Source of the DNA: Triticum aestivum
Lineage: Eukaryota > Streptophyta > Magnoliopsida > Poales > Poaceae
Direction of reading: 5' to 3'
NCBI RefSeq assembly: GCF_018294505.1
Contig: NC_057814.1
Coordinates: 297,294,059-297,358,058 of the forward strand
DNA length: 64,000 bases
Positions within the stretch are counted from its first letter, which is position 1. Every line of letters starts with the position of its first letter. This document shows, in pieces, positions 46,355-58,009 of the stretch. The notes under the pieces were generated by a model. The model did no database searches. It was not told where the DNA came from and worked only from the letters and a program-made list of their open reading frames with translations. The translations under genes and the position numbers were made by a program.

Positions 46355-46368
46355 GAGTGGGGGTGAGT
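46355..46368 (+). other. G1 polypurine tract
   Basis: GAGTGGGGGTGAGT directly precedes the LTR start TGTCACATCC. Confidence 0.85.
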
Positions 46369-46809
46369 TGTCACATCCTAGCTAGTTCATGCATTAGAGT
46401 GTTGCATCATGTTTACTTTTCCAGAAACTTGAAATGGGGATGACAGAACCCCCAGCACCCCCTCAAAACAACTAGGGTTTACTAAAATCATTTTCAATGA
46501 ACCTGAAATGCCCTTCTAAAAAGTCCACCCTTTTTGTCTTGGGTTAGAACCTCTGACAAAATGGGTTCACAATTTTCTAGGTCATCACAAGATCATTGAA
46601 TTAAATCATATGTAAATTGCATTTGGGCATTTAAATGCTAGTAAATATTTTAAATACCCAAATAATCCCAAACTGAAATGTTCCATGTTGGATATGTTCC
46701 ATACAGTGAGCATGTGCAGTTTGGTGATTTTTGGAAATGCCTAAGCGTTTTTAGAAATGCCACAAACTTGCAGAAATAAAAGAAACAGAAAAAAATGAAA
46801 AAAAACTTA

Positions 46810-47760
46810 CCTGGCCGCAACCCACCAGCCGGCCCACCTGGCGGCCCATCGCTGTGCTGGCCCGTGCCAGCCAGCTGCTTCTTCCCTGCCAGGCAGGCAG
46901 GGAGGTGACGCCGGCGTGCGCGAGCTCGCCACGACGCCACCTGCTTGCTGCCCGCACCCCTAGACACCTCGACCAGCTCCACGTCGCCGCCCCGACCCCC
47001 TGGACACATACATTCGCCCCCTGCCTCTCTCCCTCGCCCTGTCCCGCCATGGCCGACGCATCTGCCGCCGCACCGCCGACGTAGCCACGCTCTCCGTCGT
47101 CCTCGCTCCGCCCCGTCTTGTCCACGAGCTCCGCCGCCGTCCGCTATGCTGAGCTAGCCGAGCCCCAAGCGCTCGCATGCTCTGCACCACCTCCTTCGAC
47201 CTCGTCTCCACCGAACACCGCCAGAGATCCCCTTCGCTGTCCTCGCCGCACCAGCTCGTCCCTAACCTCACCGACTGCTTCGACGTGATCGCCGTGAGCT
47301 CAGCCACCTCCCCATCCTCTCCGTTCTCGCTCTCGAGCACCATAGCGACCGCACGAAGCTTCACCACACGCGCCGCCGCCGAGCTCATCGCCGACGATGC
47401 TCCGGCCACCCAACGGCCACACCACCACGTCTAACACACTCACCGCATCCCTAGGAGTCTGTAGCACCACTCCGCGCGCCTCGCCGTGCCCCCTAACGAC
47501 GAGCTCGAGCTCACCCGAACTCTGACAGCCGCACAGCTCGTCACCGGCGTTGTTTCCGGCGACCCCGAGCCCAACTACCACCCTCACTCGACGCGGCTCG
47601 CTCCTAGCTACTCGTAGATGGTCTCCGCCGCCCATTTGGTCGCCGGAGCACGAAACCCGCACCGCACCGCCGTGTCTGGCCTCGCCGGCGGCTAAGCGCC
47701 GGCGAGTTGACCCCGCTGACCGTTGACTGGGTGGGCCCAGTTTGACCCCCTGGGTCACTG
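46810..47760. other. GC-rich core of the G1 LTR
   Basis: CpG-dense, with open frames on both strands of 70 to 152 codons encoding low-complexity Pro/Ser/Arg/Ala sequence. It matches the position but not obviously the detailed sequence of the A LTR core. No domain recognised. Confidence 0.55.
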
Positions 47761-49177
47761 ACGTGTGGGGCCTAGGCTACTAACTAAACTAAGTTAGTAT
47801 TAGTTTAACGCTAACTAAACTTAGTTAGTTTAATTGACACCGACAGACGGGACCCACAGGTCAGGGTTGACCTGGACCGTCTCTGTTGACTGATGACGTC
47901 ACCCTGACGCAATGCTGACACAGTAAATCATTTACTGGAATTATTCTTATACAGGAAATTCCAGAAAATACTACAAACTTCAAAAAATCATAGAAATTAA
48001 TCTGTAACTCCAAATGCAAAGATTTATATATGAATTTTGATCAGAAAAATTCAGTCTTTCCATCTGTACTGGTTTCATGCATGTCAGATCACTTTAACCT
48101 TGCTGTTTAGGTGAAACAAGTAAATGCACTAATATGACCTCTTACTTTGGGTTAGCATTTGAATCCTTGATTCAAATGAACTCAAACTAATCTGTTCCAA
48201 GTTGCATTAGCCCAAGCACACTCATTTTGCCATGTCATTGCATGCATCATATTGTTGCATATTGTCTTGTGATGATTGTGTTTTGATGTGTTCTTCGTGG
48301 TAGGTTCTGCCTCCGAGGATATTCACGAGTATCCAACTGAAGGGCAGTATCCCACTACCACTCTGTCAGGCAAGCAACCCCATTGATCATTTCGATACAA
48401 ACCCATCTTCTCGCTTCTGCTCTCGTTTACTGCATTAAGACAACGCGTTTCAAACTGTTGTGTGTTGCGGTAGTTGAACCCACTTCCTCTGCATGACCTG
48501 TCATTGCCACAGTAACTAGATGAAACCCACTAGCATGTGTAGGAGTTGATTGAGCCATGTTTGTGTTTCCTACCATGCTATGCCTGCTATGCTTAGAGTC
48601 ATGTCAGGTCTGGCTCATCGGGGTGATGAACTAGAGTGAATGGTTGTGTCGGTAATGAGAGTGAAGTGTTGAACATGATTTGGTAAAGGTATCGATGAGA
48701 GGCCATGTAGGAGTACATGGTGGGTTGTTTCATTGAGACCGTCCTTAAGAACTGAGATCTGTATGCGTGATTTAAGATTCAGCTACTACCACACATTGGG
48801 ATCCTTAATTGACTCTCTCGACTTATTAACCACCCCCGTCCTTTGTCCAGGAGTTGCAAGTAGTTTCTGGTGTTTGTAGTTGCTGGAGGCCGTGCGCAGC
48901 GCTGACCTTAGGGGTGGGCTGTGATGTGGTAGGCTCGTGGCCCGGTGTACCAAGTCGCCTGTTTGGTGTCTCGGGAACCCTGCCCACATCGTTTGGGGCC
49001 GTTGAGGACACCCCGGCCGGATCCTTGCGGATGGAACCCGAATAGGCGATAAACCTGGACTAGGGACTCGTGTGTTTAGTCAGGTCATGGCCGACACCCT
49101 CGTTGGGCTTCCGCTTGAAGGTTGCCGAGTACATGTCGTGTAAACGGCGATAAGTGGTGGAAGCGTGTGTGAAGAAG

Positions 49178-49231
49178 TACACCCCTGCAGGGTATAAAAC
49201 TATTCGAATAGCCGCGTCCGCGGTAAAGGAC
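49178..49231 (+). promoter_or_regulatory. Conserved LTR block with TATA box (G1)
   Basis: CCCCTGCAGGG, TATAAAAC, CTATTCGAATAG and CCGCGTCCGCGG lie consecutively. The TATA box between two palindromes suggests the core promoter. Transcription start would be about 30 bases downstream if so; this is inference. Confidence 0.55.
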
Positions 49232-50449
49232 TACTTGGTTGCTTATGCAGTTCATAGACAAGTTAATGGTTACTACTAAAAGACTCAAGATAAGTGTGAG
49301 TACTGCAGATGGCCCTCTCGTAGGATGACGAGCGAGGATCCATGGTGGAGTATTGTGTTGGTGATTAGTGGACTCGAGTGCGAAAACTATTTTACAAGTG
49401 GTGTCTCGTAGGATAGCTTAGCCAAGAGTCAAAGCTGGCTTGCTGCAATAACTCCACTACCTTCTTGAGAATGTGCATGTATAGTAGGATCTGTTGTAAG
49501 ACTTGCTGAGTACCTTTGTACTCATGTTGCTTTAATTACTGTTTTCAGACGACAACACCGCCCCCTCCGATGGGTTCTATGTAGATCTCGACGTTGACGA
49601 GTGACTTGCCACCCAGGTGGTGATCTGAGCTTGTGAAGGGCCTATGTAGATAGACAGGCTTCGTCAAGCCATCTTTCTTTCTAGTTGTCTGTACTCAAAC
49701 AAGTTTGCTTCCGCATGTGCTTGTACGTTTGTATGACTTGAGTGTCGGGTCATGTGACCCCTATCTGTATGAACTTGTTATGTATGGCTCTCCGGAGCCT
49801 TTAAATAAAGTACTTTGAGTTGTAGAGTTTTGTTGTGATGCCATGTTGTATTTACACATATCGAGCATATTGTGTGTATGATTGAAATGCTTGGTATGTG
49901 TGGGATCCGACAATCTAGTTGTTTATCCTTGGCAGCCTCTCTTATGGGGAAATGTAGTCTAGTGCTTCCATGAGCCATAGTAGTCCGCTACAGCCCGGTT
50001 CACCGGAGTCCTATTAGCCCAGCACTACTGCTCCGGAACACTTGACTGGCCGGCATGTGTTTCACTTCATTCCTATGTTTGTCCCTTCGCGGAAATGTCA
50101 CGCGGTGACATTCGGAGTCCTGCCTAGCCTGCTACAGCCCGGGTTCCCGGAGTCCTATTAGCCCAGTGCTACAGCCCGGATTCACACGCTGCTGACCGAC
50201 ATGCTCGATGTTGATTCATGTATGCCTGTCCCCGTAAGTTAGTGCCGCTTTGGGTTCACGACTAGCCATGTTGGCCCGGGTTCTCTGTCATATGGATGCT
50301 AGCGACACTATCATATACGTGAGCCAAAAGGCGCAAACGGTCCCGGGCCAAGGTAAGGCGACACCCGTGGGAATACCGTGTGTGAGGCCGCAAAGTGATA
50401 TGAGGTGTTACAGGCTAGATCGATGTGACTTAGAATCGGGGTCCTGACA

Positions 50450-50510
50450 AAAACAGAAGATAATATAGCATGGAGCAATCAAAAATTATAGATACGTTGG
50501 AGACGTATCA
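50450..50510 (-). repeat. S3: remaining 61 bases of its LTR
   Basis: On the minus strand this reads TGATACGTCTCCAACGTATC and on through the first 61 bases of the S LTR. It then stops at the G1 LTR end. It marks the right edge of S3 in the G2 LTR. The following CATCA (50511-50515) would be the right target duplication; the left half was lost by deletion. Confidence 0.85.
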
Positions 50511-52143
50511 CATCACGCCCCTTTTGTTGCTTGACTCTGCAGGGCTACTATCGAGTGCCGAGGCTGATCCCTCATAACGCACTCCTGATGATAATTCTGT
50601 AGTGTAGCTATTCGGTCGTGGTCATCGAGGGTGATTTCCTCTTTCACCATTCCCGATACGGCTCTGTCGTTCAACACCTCAAGTGTGAACCTCGAGGGTG
50701 GTCCCTCTTACGTTCGCCTTGATGATTACATTGAATGGAATCCACCGGGGGTGATTCCTCGGGTTTTCCCCTTGATGTCTGGACACACGGTTACTTTGAC
50801 TTTACTTGAGACATTGGTGAAAGTCGGGCGGGCCCGGAGAGCACCCACAAGATGGTTATGAGGCACGGCCAGGAAGTCAGGCAGCCCTCGAGTGGGCTGG
50901 GCTTGCCCTTGCCGTATTTCCTCGAGACAGGGCGACGGGGTCACATTATCGTGAGTCTCTGCTCGTATCCGCAAGCTAATAATACACTATGGTTTGGGTA
51001 TTTGTTCTGAATTGGCCTTTGGCCTTTATGCACTAACCACCACGCAAGAATAGTTATGGGCCTCGACGTCGCAGTATCAGCCGAAGCTTTGTCAGACGTC
51101 CAGTTCAGCATTGCGGCACGGCCTGGTCGGCGCCCCAGTGGAGGTGACCTGTATCGCCCTGCGCGCAATGATCTGGAGTGCAACGGACAATGGGCCCAGA
51201 CCCCGGAGTGCTTAGGATGTAGACCGGCGGGGACCTCTCTGCTGAGGCTAGGTAGGGCTACGACGTGTTGATTTTCAGAGGCCGGGCATTGACCCAGAAA
51301 AGTGTGTCCGGCCAGAGTAATCAAGCGTGTTGGAAAACGTGGTGCACCCCTGCAGGGAAGATACATATTCGAATACCGTGTCCACGGTAATGGACGTTCA
51401 GACTTATATCCTGATCTTTTACAACTAGAAATGGATACTTGAGATATGTTGCTCCGGGATTGCTTTCTCGCAGGGAGTCGCAGAGGGATCTCTGGGCATT
51501 TATTGTTACAACATGTTTGATAATTATAAACTGTTATTCTTCACTCTTCTACATGCTGCAAGATGCTTGGAGCTGCTCGAAGATGCTAGTCTTCGATAGG
51601 CTAGGCCTTCCCCTCTATTCTGGCATTCTGCAGTTCAGTCCACAGATACAGCCCTTCCATTTGATACCAATGCATACTTAGTATAGATCTGATGCTTGCG
51701 AGTACTTTGGATGAGTACTCACGGTAGCTTTGCTTCCCCTTTTCCCCCTTCTTTCTTCTTTCTGGTTGTTGCAACCAGATGGTGGATCCCTGGAGCCAGA
51801 TGCCACCGCCGACGGATACTACTACATGGAGGCCACCGAAGACCAGGAGTAGTTAGGAGGTCCCAGGCAGGAGGCCATGCCTCTTCGATCATGTTGCTTT
51901 TGTGCTAGCCTTCTTAAGGCATCCTTGTCTAACTTATGTCTGTACTCAGATATTGTTGCTTTCGCTGACTCTTGTGTATCGAGCTTGTATTCGAGCCCTC
52001 GAGGCCCCTGGCTTGTAATATGAAGCTTGTATTATTTTAATTTGTGTCTAGAGTTGTGTTGTGATATCTTCCAGCGAGTCCCTGATCTTGGTCGTACACA
52101 TTTGCGTGTATGATTAGTGTACGATTGAGTCGGGGGCGTCACA
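50511..52143 (+). repeat. G2 left LTR, second piece
   Basis: Matches 59786-61393 of the right LTR with a few dozen differences by eye, plus a 25-base segment (TACTACATGG...) near 51820 missing from the right copy. Ends GGGCGTCACA. Confidence 0.92.
51341..51396 (+). promoter_or_regulatory. Conserved LTR block (G2 left LTR)
   Basis: GTGCACCCCTGCAGGG, ATATTCGAATA and CCGTGTCCACGG in the same order as in A and G1. The TATA-like spacer of G1 is here AAGATACAT. Confidence 0.5.
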
Positions 52144-52146
52144 AGT

Positions 52147-52158
52147 TGGTATCAGAGC
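52147..52158 (+). other. G2 primer binding site, tRNA-Met type
   Basis: TGGTATCAGAGC, three bases after the LTR end. The following leader shares GACTGCCTGTAGGA and GAAGTTGAGTCTAG with element A. Confidence 0.88.
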
Positions 52159-52777
52159 CGACTGCCTGTAGGAACCCCCCTTTCCAACTCCTTGGCCGAA
52201 GTTGAGTCTAGTCTTTGAAAAACTGATTTACTAACATGGCTATGTGGCTTACAGGCCCACGTTGCCATTGGGTGGTTTTAGGATCTTTTACTCCTCGTCT
52301 ATACTCTGGGGCTCTGATCTCTCTATTATTCAGGTTAAATGATTTTGCTAACTCTATCCTAGGTTCTCATGAGCACATCCATCCGGCGATTTGTATTATG
52401 CCTTTCTTGAATTGAGGGTCAGGATCTGCTTCACATTATTCACGGGCCGCAGGACCCTTTTATCGAGGGCACCATGCGTCGTCCCTTGAAGATTCGTCGC
52501 TCTAGTGGTTTTCTCCGACGTGGATGTAGCCTTTGCTATGTCCCGTTGTTGTATGCCTCCATCGCGTGCAAGCGTGCCGTCTAGTATGTCTAGGATGATT
52601 CTCTTGTCCGAACTCATACTAACAGCGTGTAAATGGCTCTGTATATGTATATGTATGTCTTTAATGACTACTGCTTTGTACATACTGCGCCTTTGCTCAT
52701 TGTTCAAGTTACATCATGAATGACTCCATACACCTGCTCCACCCCTTGTTAAACAGCTCCCTGATGTTTCTAGCAGG
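52159..52777 (+). other. G2 untranslated leader
   Basis: About 620 bases with no frame comparable to the extra frame of G1. Nothing else supported. Confidence 0.6.
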
Positions 52778-55700
52778 ATGGCTGACGAACCTCCACCTCC
52801 ACCCTATATTGCCGCAATGATGCAGCAGTTTGAGCTGAATCGTCAGTTTATGACTAGAGTAATGGCTCAATTTCCAAACCAGAATGCTCATCAACAGCCT
52901 GCCCCAATAACACTGCAAGAATTTGTGCACCTCAACCCGTCCATTTTCTGCAACTCCACCAATCGTATGGATGCTGATGATTGGCTTCGTGACATCCTGT
53001 TTGAGATGGAGTCAGCTAATGTTGCCCCTGCCAGTTATGTCACCTTTGCGATATTTCACCTAAAGGGTTCAGCTGCTCAATGGTGGGAAAGCCACAGGGG
53101 TATGCTGCCTGCAGAGACTGTAACCACTTGGCAGGAATTTCAGTTAGCCTTCCGTGCACGACACATTCCCCAAGGTCTGATAGACTAGAAGAAGAAGGTG
53201 TTCCGCAAACTCTCACATGACACAATGACTGTGGATGAATATCAGAGGAAGTTCCTTGATTTATCTCGCTATGCTGCGGATGATGTCTGCACTGATGCCC
53301 GCAAGCAGGAGAAATTCCATGGAGGACTGCGTCCTGATATAAAGCTCACACTTGTTGCTCATGATTGTGCGGACTTTGCGACGCTTGTCGGCCAAGCTTT
53401 CCAAACTGAAACTGGTCTGACTGAGTACCAGGAGTCGCTCAAGCGTACTCGAGATGTTGGTCCATCCTCGAGTCAGCCTACTCAGAAACGTCGAGTCTGG
53501 ATCCCACACAATGTTCATCACCGACCTGCTCCAACACCAAGGTCGTCTTATGTTGCACCTCACTTGCCTCCGCCGCCGAGACAGCTAAATATTCAGGGTG
53601 GACAGTCCAATGCTGTGGCTCCTCTCCATAATGATGGTTTATGCCGCAAGTGTGGACAGCCAGGGCACCTTGCTATCAACTGTTGCCCGGGTCAGCCGCT
53701 AAATGCTTCACGCCCTCCTGTTGGTCGTAAGAAGGGCCTTCGAACCCATCATACCGGAAGTCGTAGTGCCGGACCGCCTGCTATGAGTGTTGGTCGAGTC
53801 ACCCATGTCAAGATTGAAGAAGCTCATGAGTCCCCAAAAATTGTGATGGGTACCCTTCGCGTTAATTCAGTGCCAGCTTCTGTTCTCTTTGATTCAGGAG
53901 CATCACCTGCTTTTGTGTCCCAACAATTTGCTAAGTTGCATGGGTTAGATATGGAAAATTTGCCCACTCCTCTAGCAGTTCAATCTCCGGGATCCAAGTG
54001 GCAAACCACAATGATAAGCCCTCGCAACCAAATTGAGATTGGAGGCTTACTTTTTCTCGCTTCTCTCATTGTACTCGGACCTTCCAACATAGAAATCATT
54101 CTTGGTATGGATTGGTTGACAGCCCATAATGCTAAGATCGATTGTGCCGCCAAGACAATCCAGCTCACTCACCCTTCTGGTCAGTTCATCAACTACTCAA
54201 CTCAGATGATCCAGGATGCCGAGAATCAGATATATATTTTGAATGCATTGAATGCTTCACCTCTTGAGGGAATAGAGAACATTCTAGTCGTTCGTGAATT
54301 TGAAGATGTCTTTCTAGAAGAACCTCCAGGTATACCCCCTGCTAGAGCTGTCGAATTCGTCATAGACTTGAAACCGAGCACAACTCCTATTGCCAAGCGA
54401 CCCTACAAGATGCCGCCGCATGAACTCCTTGAGCTCAAGGAGGAAATCGACACTTCACTTCGTTAGGGTTTTATCCATCCAAGTTCCTCTGCTTGGGGAG
54501 CACCTTCTCTCTTTGTCAAGAATAAGGATGGTACAAATCGTTTGGTCCAAGATTACCGACCTATCAACCAGGCAACAATTCAGAACAAGTATCCGCTTCC
54601 CAGAATCAATGACCTGTATGATCAACTTGCTGGTTCTTCAGTGTTCTCTAAACTTGATTTGAGGTTGGGTTACCTCCAGATTCGGGTTCATGAAGAGGAT
54701 ATCCCCAAGACTGCATTCGTTACTCGCTATGGTTCATACGAGTACACCGTCATGTATTTCGGCTTAACCAATGCTCCAGCGACATTCTCTCGTCTGATGA
54801 ACTATATATTCATGGAATACCTCGACAAGTTCGTCGTGGTTTATCTGGATGATATCCTTGTATATTCCAAGAACAAAGAAGAACATGCTGAACACCTTCG
54901 ACTTGTTCTGGAAAAGCTTCGAGAGCATCAACTATATGCCAAGTATTCTAAGTGTGAATTCTGGCTTCCCGAAGTGACCTACCTTGGGCATGTCATCTCC
55001 AAGGATGGTATTGCCGTCAACCCAGAGCGAGTTCAGGCTATTCTCGACTGGACTCCTCCGAAGAATGTCAAACAAGTTAGAAGTTTTCTCGGACTCGCCA
55101 GCTATTGCCGTCGATTTGTCAAGAACTTAACCAAGATCGCGAAGCCCCCGACTAGTCTGCTTCACAAAGGCGTCAAGTTCGATTGGACAGAAAAGTGTCA
55201 GGAAAGTTTCCAAGCACTCAAAGACAAGCTGACTTCTGCCCCAGTGCTTGCTCCGCCAGATACTAAGAAGGATTTCAACATTTACTGCCACGCTTCACGA
55301 CAAGGATTAGGCTGTGTCCTAATGCAAGAGCGCCGAGTGATTGCTTATGCCTCTCGTCAGTTGCACCCTCACGAAGAGAACTACCCAGTTCATGACCTCG
55401 AGCTTGCTGCTGTCATACATGCACTGAAACAGTGGCGACATTACCTTCTTGGTAATCATCGCGAGATCTTCACCGACCACCAAAGTCTGAAGTACATGTT
55501 TACTCAGCCAGATTTGAACCTTCATCAGCAGAGATGGATGGAGATCGTAGCAGACTTTGACATGGGTATTTCCTATACGCCAGGCAAGGCTAATGTAATG
55601 GCTGATGCCATGAGCCGCAAGTCATATTGCAACCATCTCAAGGTTTGCAAAGTTCAGCCTTCGCTTGTTGAAGAATTCAGAAAGCTGAACCTCCATATTG

Positions 55701-56549
55701 TTCCTCCGGGTGCACTCGCTCCCCCTCCTAAGGATTTTCGCAAGATGATCCTCCGTGTTGTTTCCCAGGATTCCCTCAATACCCTGGCTGCGAACCAGAT
55801 CTCTTGGACTCCATGAAGAGAATGCAGGGATATGACTCTCAAGTTGAGAAGATTAAACACTACCTCGCAGAAGGAAAGCCCTCATTCTTCACTGTTGCTG
55901 ATGATGGCACTTTGTACTTCAAAGGCCGCCTAGTGCTGCCGTGTAAGGAGAAAAACCTGGATATGACTCGGGAAGTTATGAAAGAAGCTCATGACACTCC
56001 GTTGTCTATTCATCCCGGTAGTACCAAGATGTACCAAGACATTCGTTAGAGATTCTGGTGGTCAAACATGAAGCAAGACATTGCTCGTTATGTTGCTGAA
56101 TGTGACGTTTGCCGTCGTATCAAAGCAGAACATCAAAGGCCTGCTGGAACTCTGCAACCTATCTCTATTCCTGAATGTAAATGGGGCCATGTTGAAATGG
56201 ACTTTGTCACTGGTTTTCCCAAATCGCAGAAGGGTAATGATACTATACTTGTCGTCATTGACCGACTTTCTAAAGTTGCACACTTTCTGGCCGTCAAAGA
56301 GACGATCACTGCTAGTCAGCTGGCAACTCTCTATATGTCCAGGATTGTTTCACTCCATGGTATTCCACTGGTAATCAGCTCAGACCGTGGCAGCTTATTC
56401 ACTTCAAGATTCTGGGCAAGTTTCCAAGAAGCTATGGGAACTCATCTATCTTTTAGCCCTGCATTTCACCCCCAGTCTCAGGGACAAGTTGAACACGTCA
56501 ATCAAGTTCTCGAAGACATGCTTCGAGCTTGTGTCATTTCCTTCGGCAA

Positions 56550-56563
56550 GAAATGGGAGGAAT
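56550..56563. other. Target site duplication of LINE L2 (left)
   Basis: GAAATGGGAGGAAT, repeated at 57104-57117. Removing L2 and one copy restores the integrase sequence KWEESLPYAEFSYNNSYQ seen in G1 as [18 protein letters not shown]. Confidence 0.9.
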
Positions 56564-57103
56564 TGGCATTTGGAGGATGGAGTAAACTGTGTCCTTTGTC
56601 CTTTGCAGACTAGGGAAACAAGGGATCATCTGTTCTTTAATTGCAACTTTAGTGTCAGAGTTTGGAACTATCTGCAAATTGATTGGTCTTCTGGTGACTC
56701 CATGGCTCATTTGGTTATTAATGCTACCAGGAGTTTTAGGAAGCCCTTCTTCACCGAAGTGGTGTTCATTGCTTGCTGGAATATCTGGATCATCAGGAAC
56801 GCTAAGGTCTTCAGGCATGAGAGAGCTAGATTCAATAAATGGAGAACTGCATTCATCCATGACATCAGCTTAATGCAATATAGAGTGAAAGCTGCCTACA
56901 AAGATGATCTTCTTCGCTGGATTTCATTTCTGCCACCTTGAGGCCAATAGTCTGTATCTTTTAACTTGTTATTTCTCCTTCTTCCCCTAGCTTACTTTGA
57001 TTACCTCTTGTAATCCCCCTTTGTACTTGTACTGTATCTCTTTTTCTCAATAAAGTTTTGATATGTTGTGGGGGTTTCCCCTACAGTTCCCAGTCAAAAA
57101 AAT
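56564..57103 (+). mobile_element. L2: 5'-truncated LINE in the G2 integrase
   Basis: A 540-base insertion with a 14-bp target duplication and an A-rich tail (AAAAAAAT). The frame to 56941 encodes the C-terminal zinc-binding part of a plant LINE ORF2 (zf-RVT type: CVLCPLQTRETRDHLFFNC, then VRVWNYL and ACWNIWIIRNAKVF). A 3' untranslated region follows with polyadenylation-like CTCAATAAAG near 57047. Truncation to the last half kilobase is typical of incomplete target-primed reverse transcription. It is not the same subfamily as L1: the matching domain in L1 reads CLLCGHHVEETVEHLFFHC. Confidence 0.9.
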
Positions 57104-57800
57104 GAAATGGGAGGAATCTCTCCCGTATGCTGAGTTCTCTTACAACAATAGCTATCAAGCTAGTCTGAAGATGGCCCCCTTCGAAGTGTTATATGGACGA
57201 AAGGGCCGAACCCCTCTGAACTGGTCAGAAACTGGGGAACGTCCACTCTTCGGTCCTGATATTATCCAACATGCCGAAGAACAAGTCCGCATCGTTCGCG
57301 AGAATCTCAAGACTGCTCAGTCACGTCAGAAAAGTCAGTATGGCCGTCATCACAAAGACATGGTCTATCTACCTGGCGAAAAGGCTTATCTTCGAGTCAC
57401 ACCGATGAAGGGTGCACACCGCTTCGGGATCAAGGGCAAGCTAGCTCCTCGCTATATTGGTCCATTCACTATTCTCGAAAGGCGTGGAAAAGTGGCATAC
57501 CAGTTGGAACTTCCGTCGAACCTTTCTCAGGTTCACGATGTGTTCCACGTGTCACAACTCCGCCACTGCTTCAAGGACCCAATCCGAGCAGTGGATCATG
57601 AAGTGCTCGAGTTGCAACAGGACCTCTCCTATAAAGAGCATCCAGTCCGCATTCTCGACCAAGCTGAACGCCGCACACGTCAGAAGGCGATCAAGTTCCT
57701 CAAGGTCCAGTGGTCGCATCACTCTGAAGACGAAGCCACTTGGGAACGCGAGGATCGCCTGCGTGATGAATACCCTGCTTCGTTTCCTTCTAGCCCCTAA

Positions 57801-57815
57801 ATCTCGGGACGAGAT
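57801..57815 (+). other. Palindrome upstream of the polypurine tract (G2)
   Basis: ATCTCGGGACGAGAT directly follows the gag-pol stop. Third identical copy of this motif in the window. Confidence 0.7.
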
Positions 57816-57821
57816 TTCTTG

Positions 57822-57835
57822 TAGTGGAGGAGAAT
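57822..57835 (+). other. G2 polypurine tract
   Basis: TAGTGGAGGAGAAT precedes the LTR start TGTAACGCCC at 57836. Confidence 0.8.
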
Positions 57836-58009
57836 TGTAACGCCCGGATAATTATGCTACAGTAATCTCATGCTAATGATGCCACGTCACCGCAATTACT
57901 GTTATTAACCTCGCGATGATTCAATCACGTTTGATTTCAAAATTCAAAATTAAATCAAACAACAAAAGTAAATAAAAGAAAAGGAGAAGGCAAAAAAGCA
58001 GAAAAGGGG

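Larger units (their letters stand above)
40847..50449 (+). mobile_element. G1: chromodomain gypsy element lacking its 5' LTR
   Basis: G1 contains an extra upstream frame (40850-41374), one long gag-pol frame (41912-46298, one frameshift), a polypurine tract and a 4.08-kb 3' LTR (46369-50449). The 5' LTR, primer site and start of the leader are absent: at 40847 G1 sequence is joined directly to S3 gag. S3 sequence resumes at 50450, so G1 inserted into S3 and a later deletion removed the left ends of G1 and part of S3. The LTR is a diverged relative of the A LTR. Confidence 0.9.
46369..50449 (+). repeat. G1 3' LTR (4.08 kb)
   Basis: It runs from TGTCACATCC to GGGTCCTGACA. Clear homology to the A LTRs in reverse orientation, for example 49090-49140 against 1775-1850 and 50250-50449 against 493-700, but well below the identity seen between the two A copies. 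It contains a GC-rich core (46810-47760) and a TATAAAAC box at 49193-49200 inside the conserved block. No partner LTR exists in the window. Confidence 0.9.
52778..57800 (+). pseudogene. G2 gag-pol polyprotein, broken in several places
   Basis: From ATG 52778: gag (DADDWLRDILFEM, SAAQWWESHRGML); knuckle CRKCGQPGHLAINC; protease LFDSGASPAFVSQQ, intact; reverse transcriptase YLDDILVYS, intact; RNase H with [11 protein letters not shown], where the first catalytic Asp is His; integrase zinc motif CDVCRR; core EMDFV, SDRGS and GQVEHVN; then, after LINE L2, RYIGPF and chromodomain KFLKVQWSHHSEDEATWE, ending at 57800. Three in-frame TAG codons (53186, 54464, 56047) and a frameshift near 55800 interrupt it. 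G1 has Gln or Lys at two of the TAG sites. Chromodomain and motif order place it in the Del/Tekay lineage. Confidence 0.9.

Noticed and set aside
50631..51366. Frames of 76 and 141 codons in the G2 LTRs (also 59906-60640)
   Set aside because: They persist only because the LTRs are similar. The plus-strand frame differs in length between copies and neither has recognisable domains.
53186..56049. Three premature stops in G2 gag-pol are all TAG; possible programmed readthrough
   Set aside because: They sit at unrelated places inside conserved domains, G1 has sense codons there (Gln and Lys at two of the sites), and the gene also carries a frameshift and an insertion. Ordinary decay is the simpler reading.
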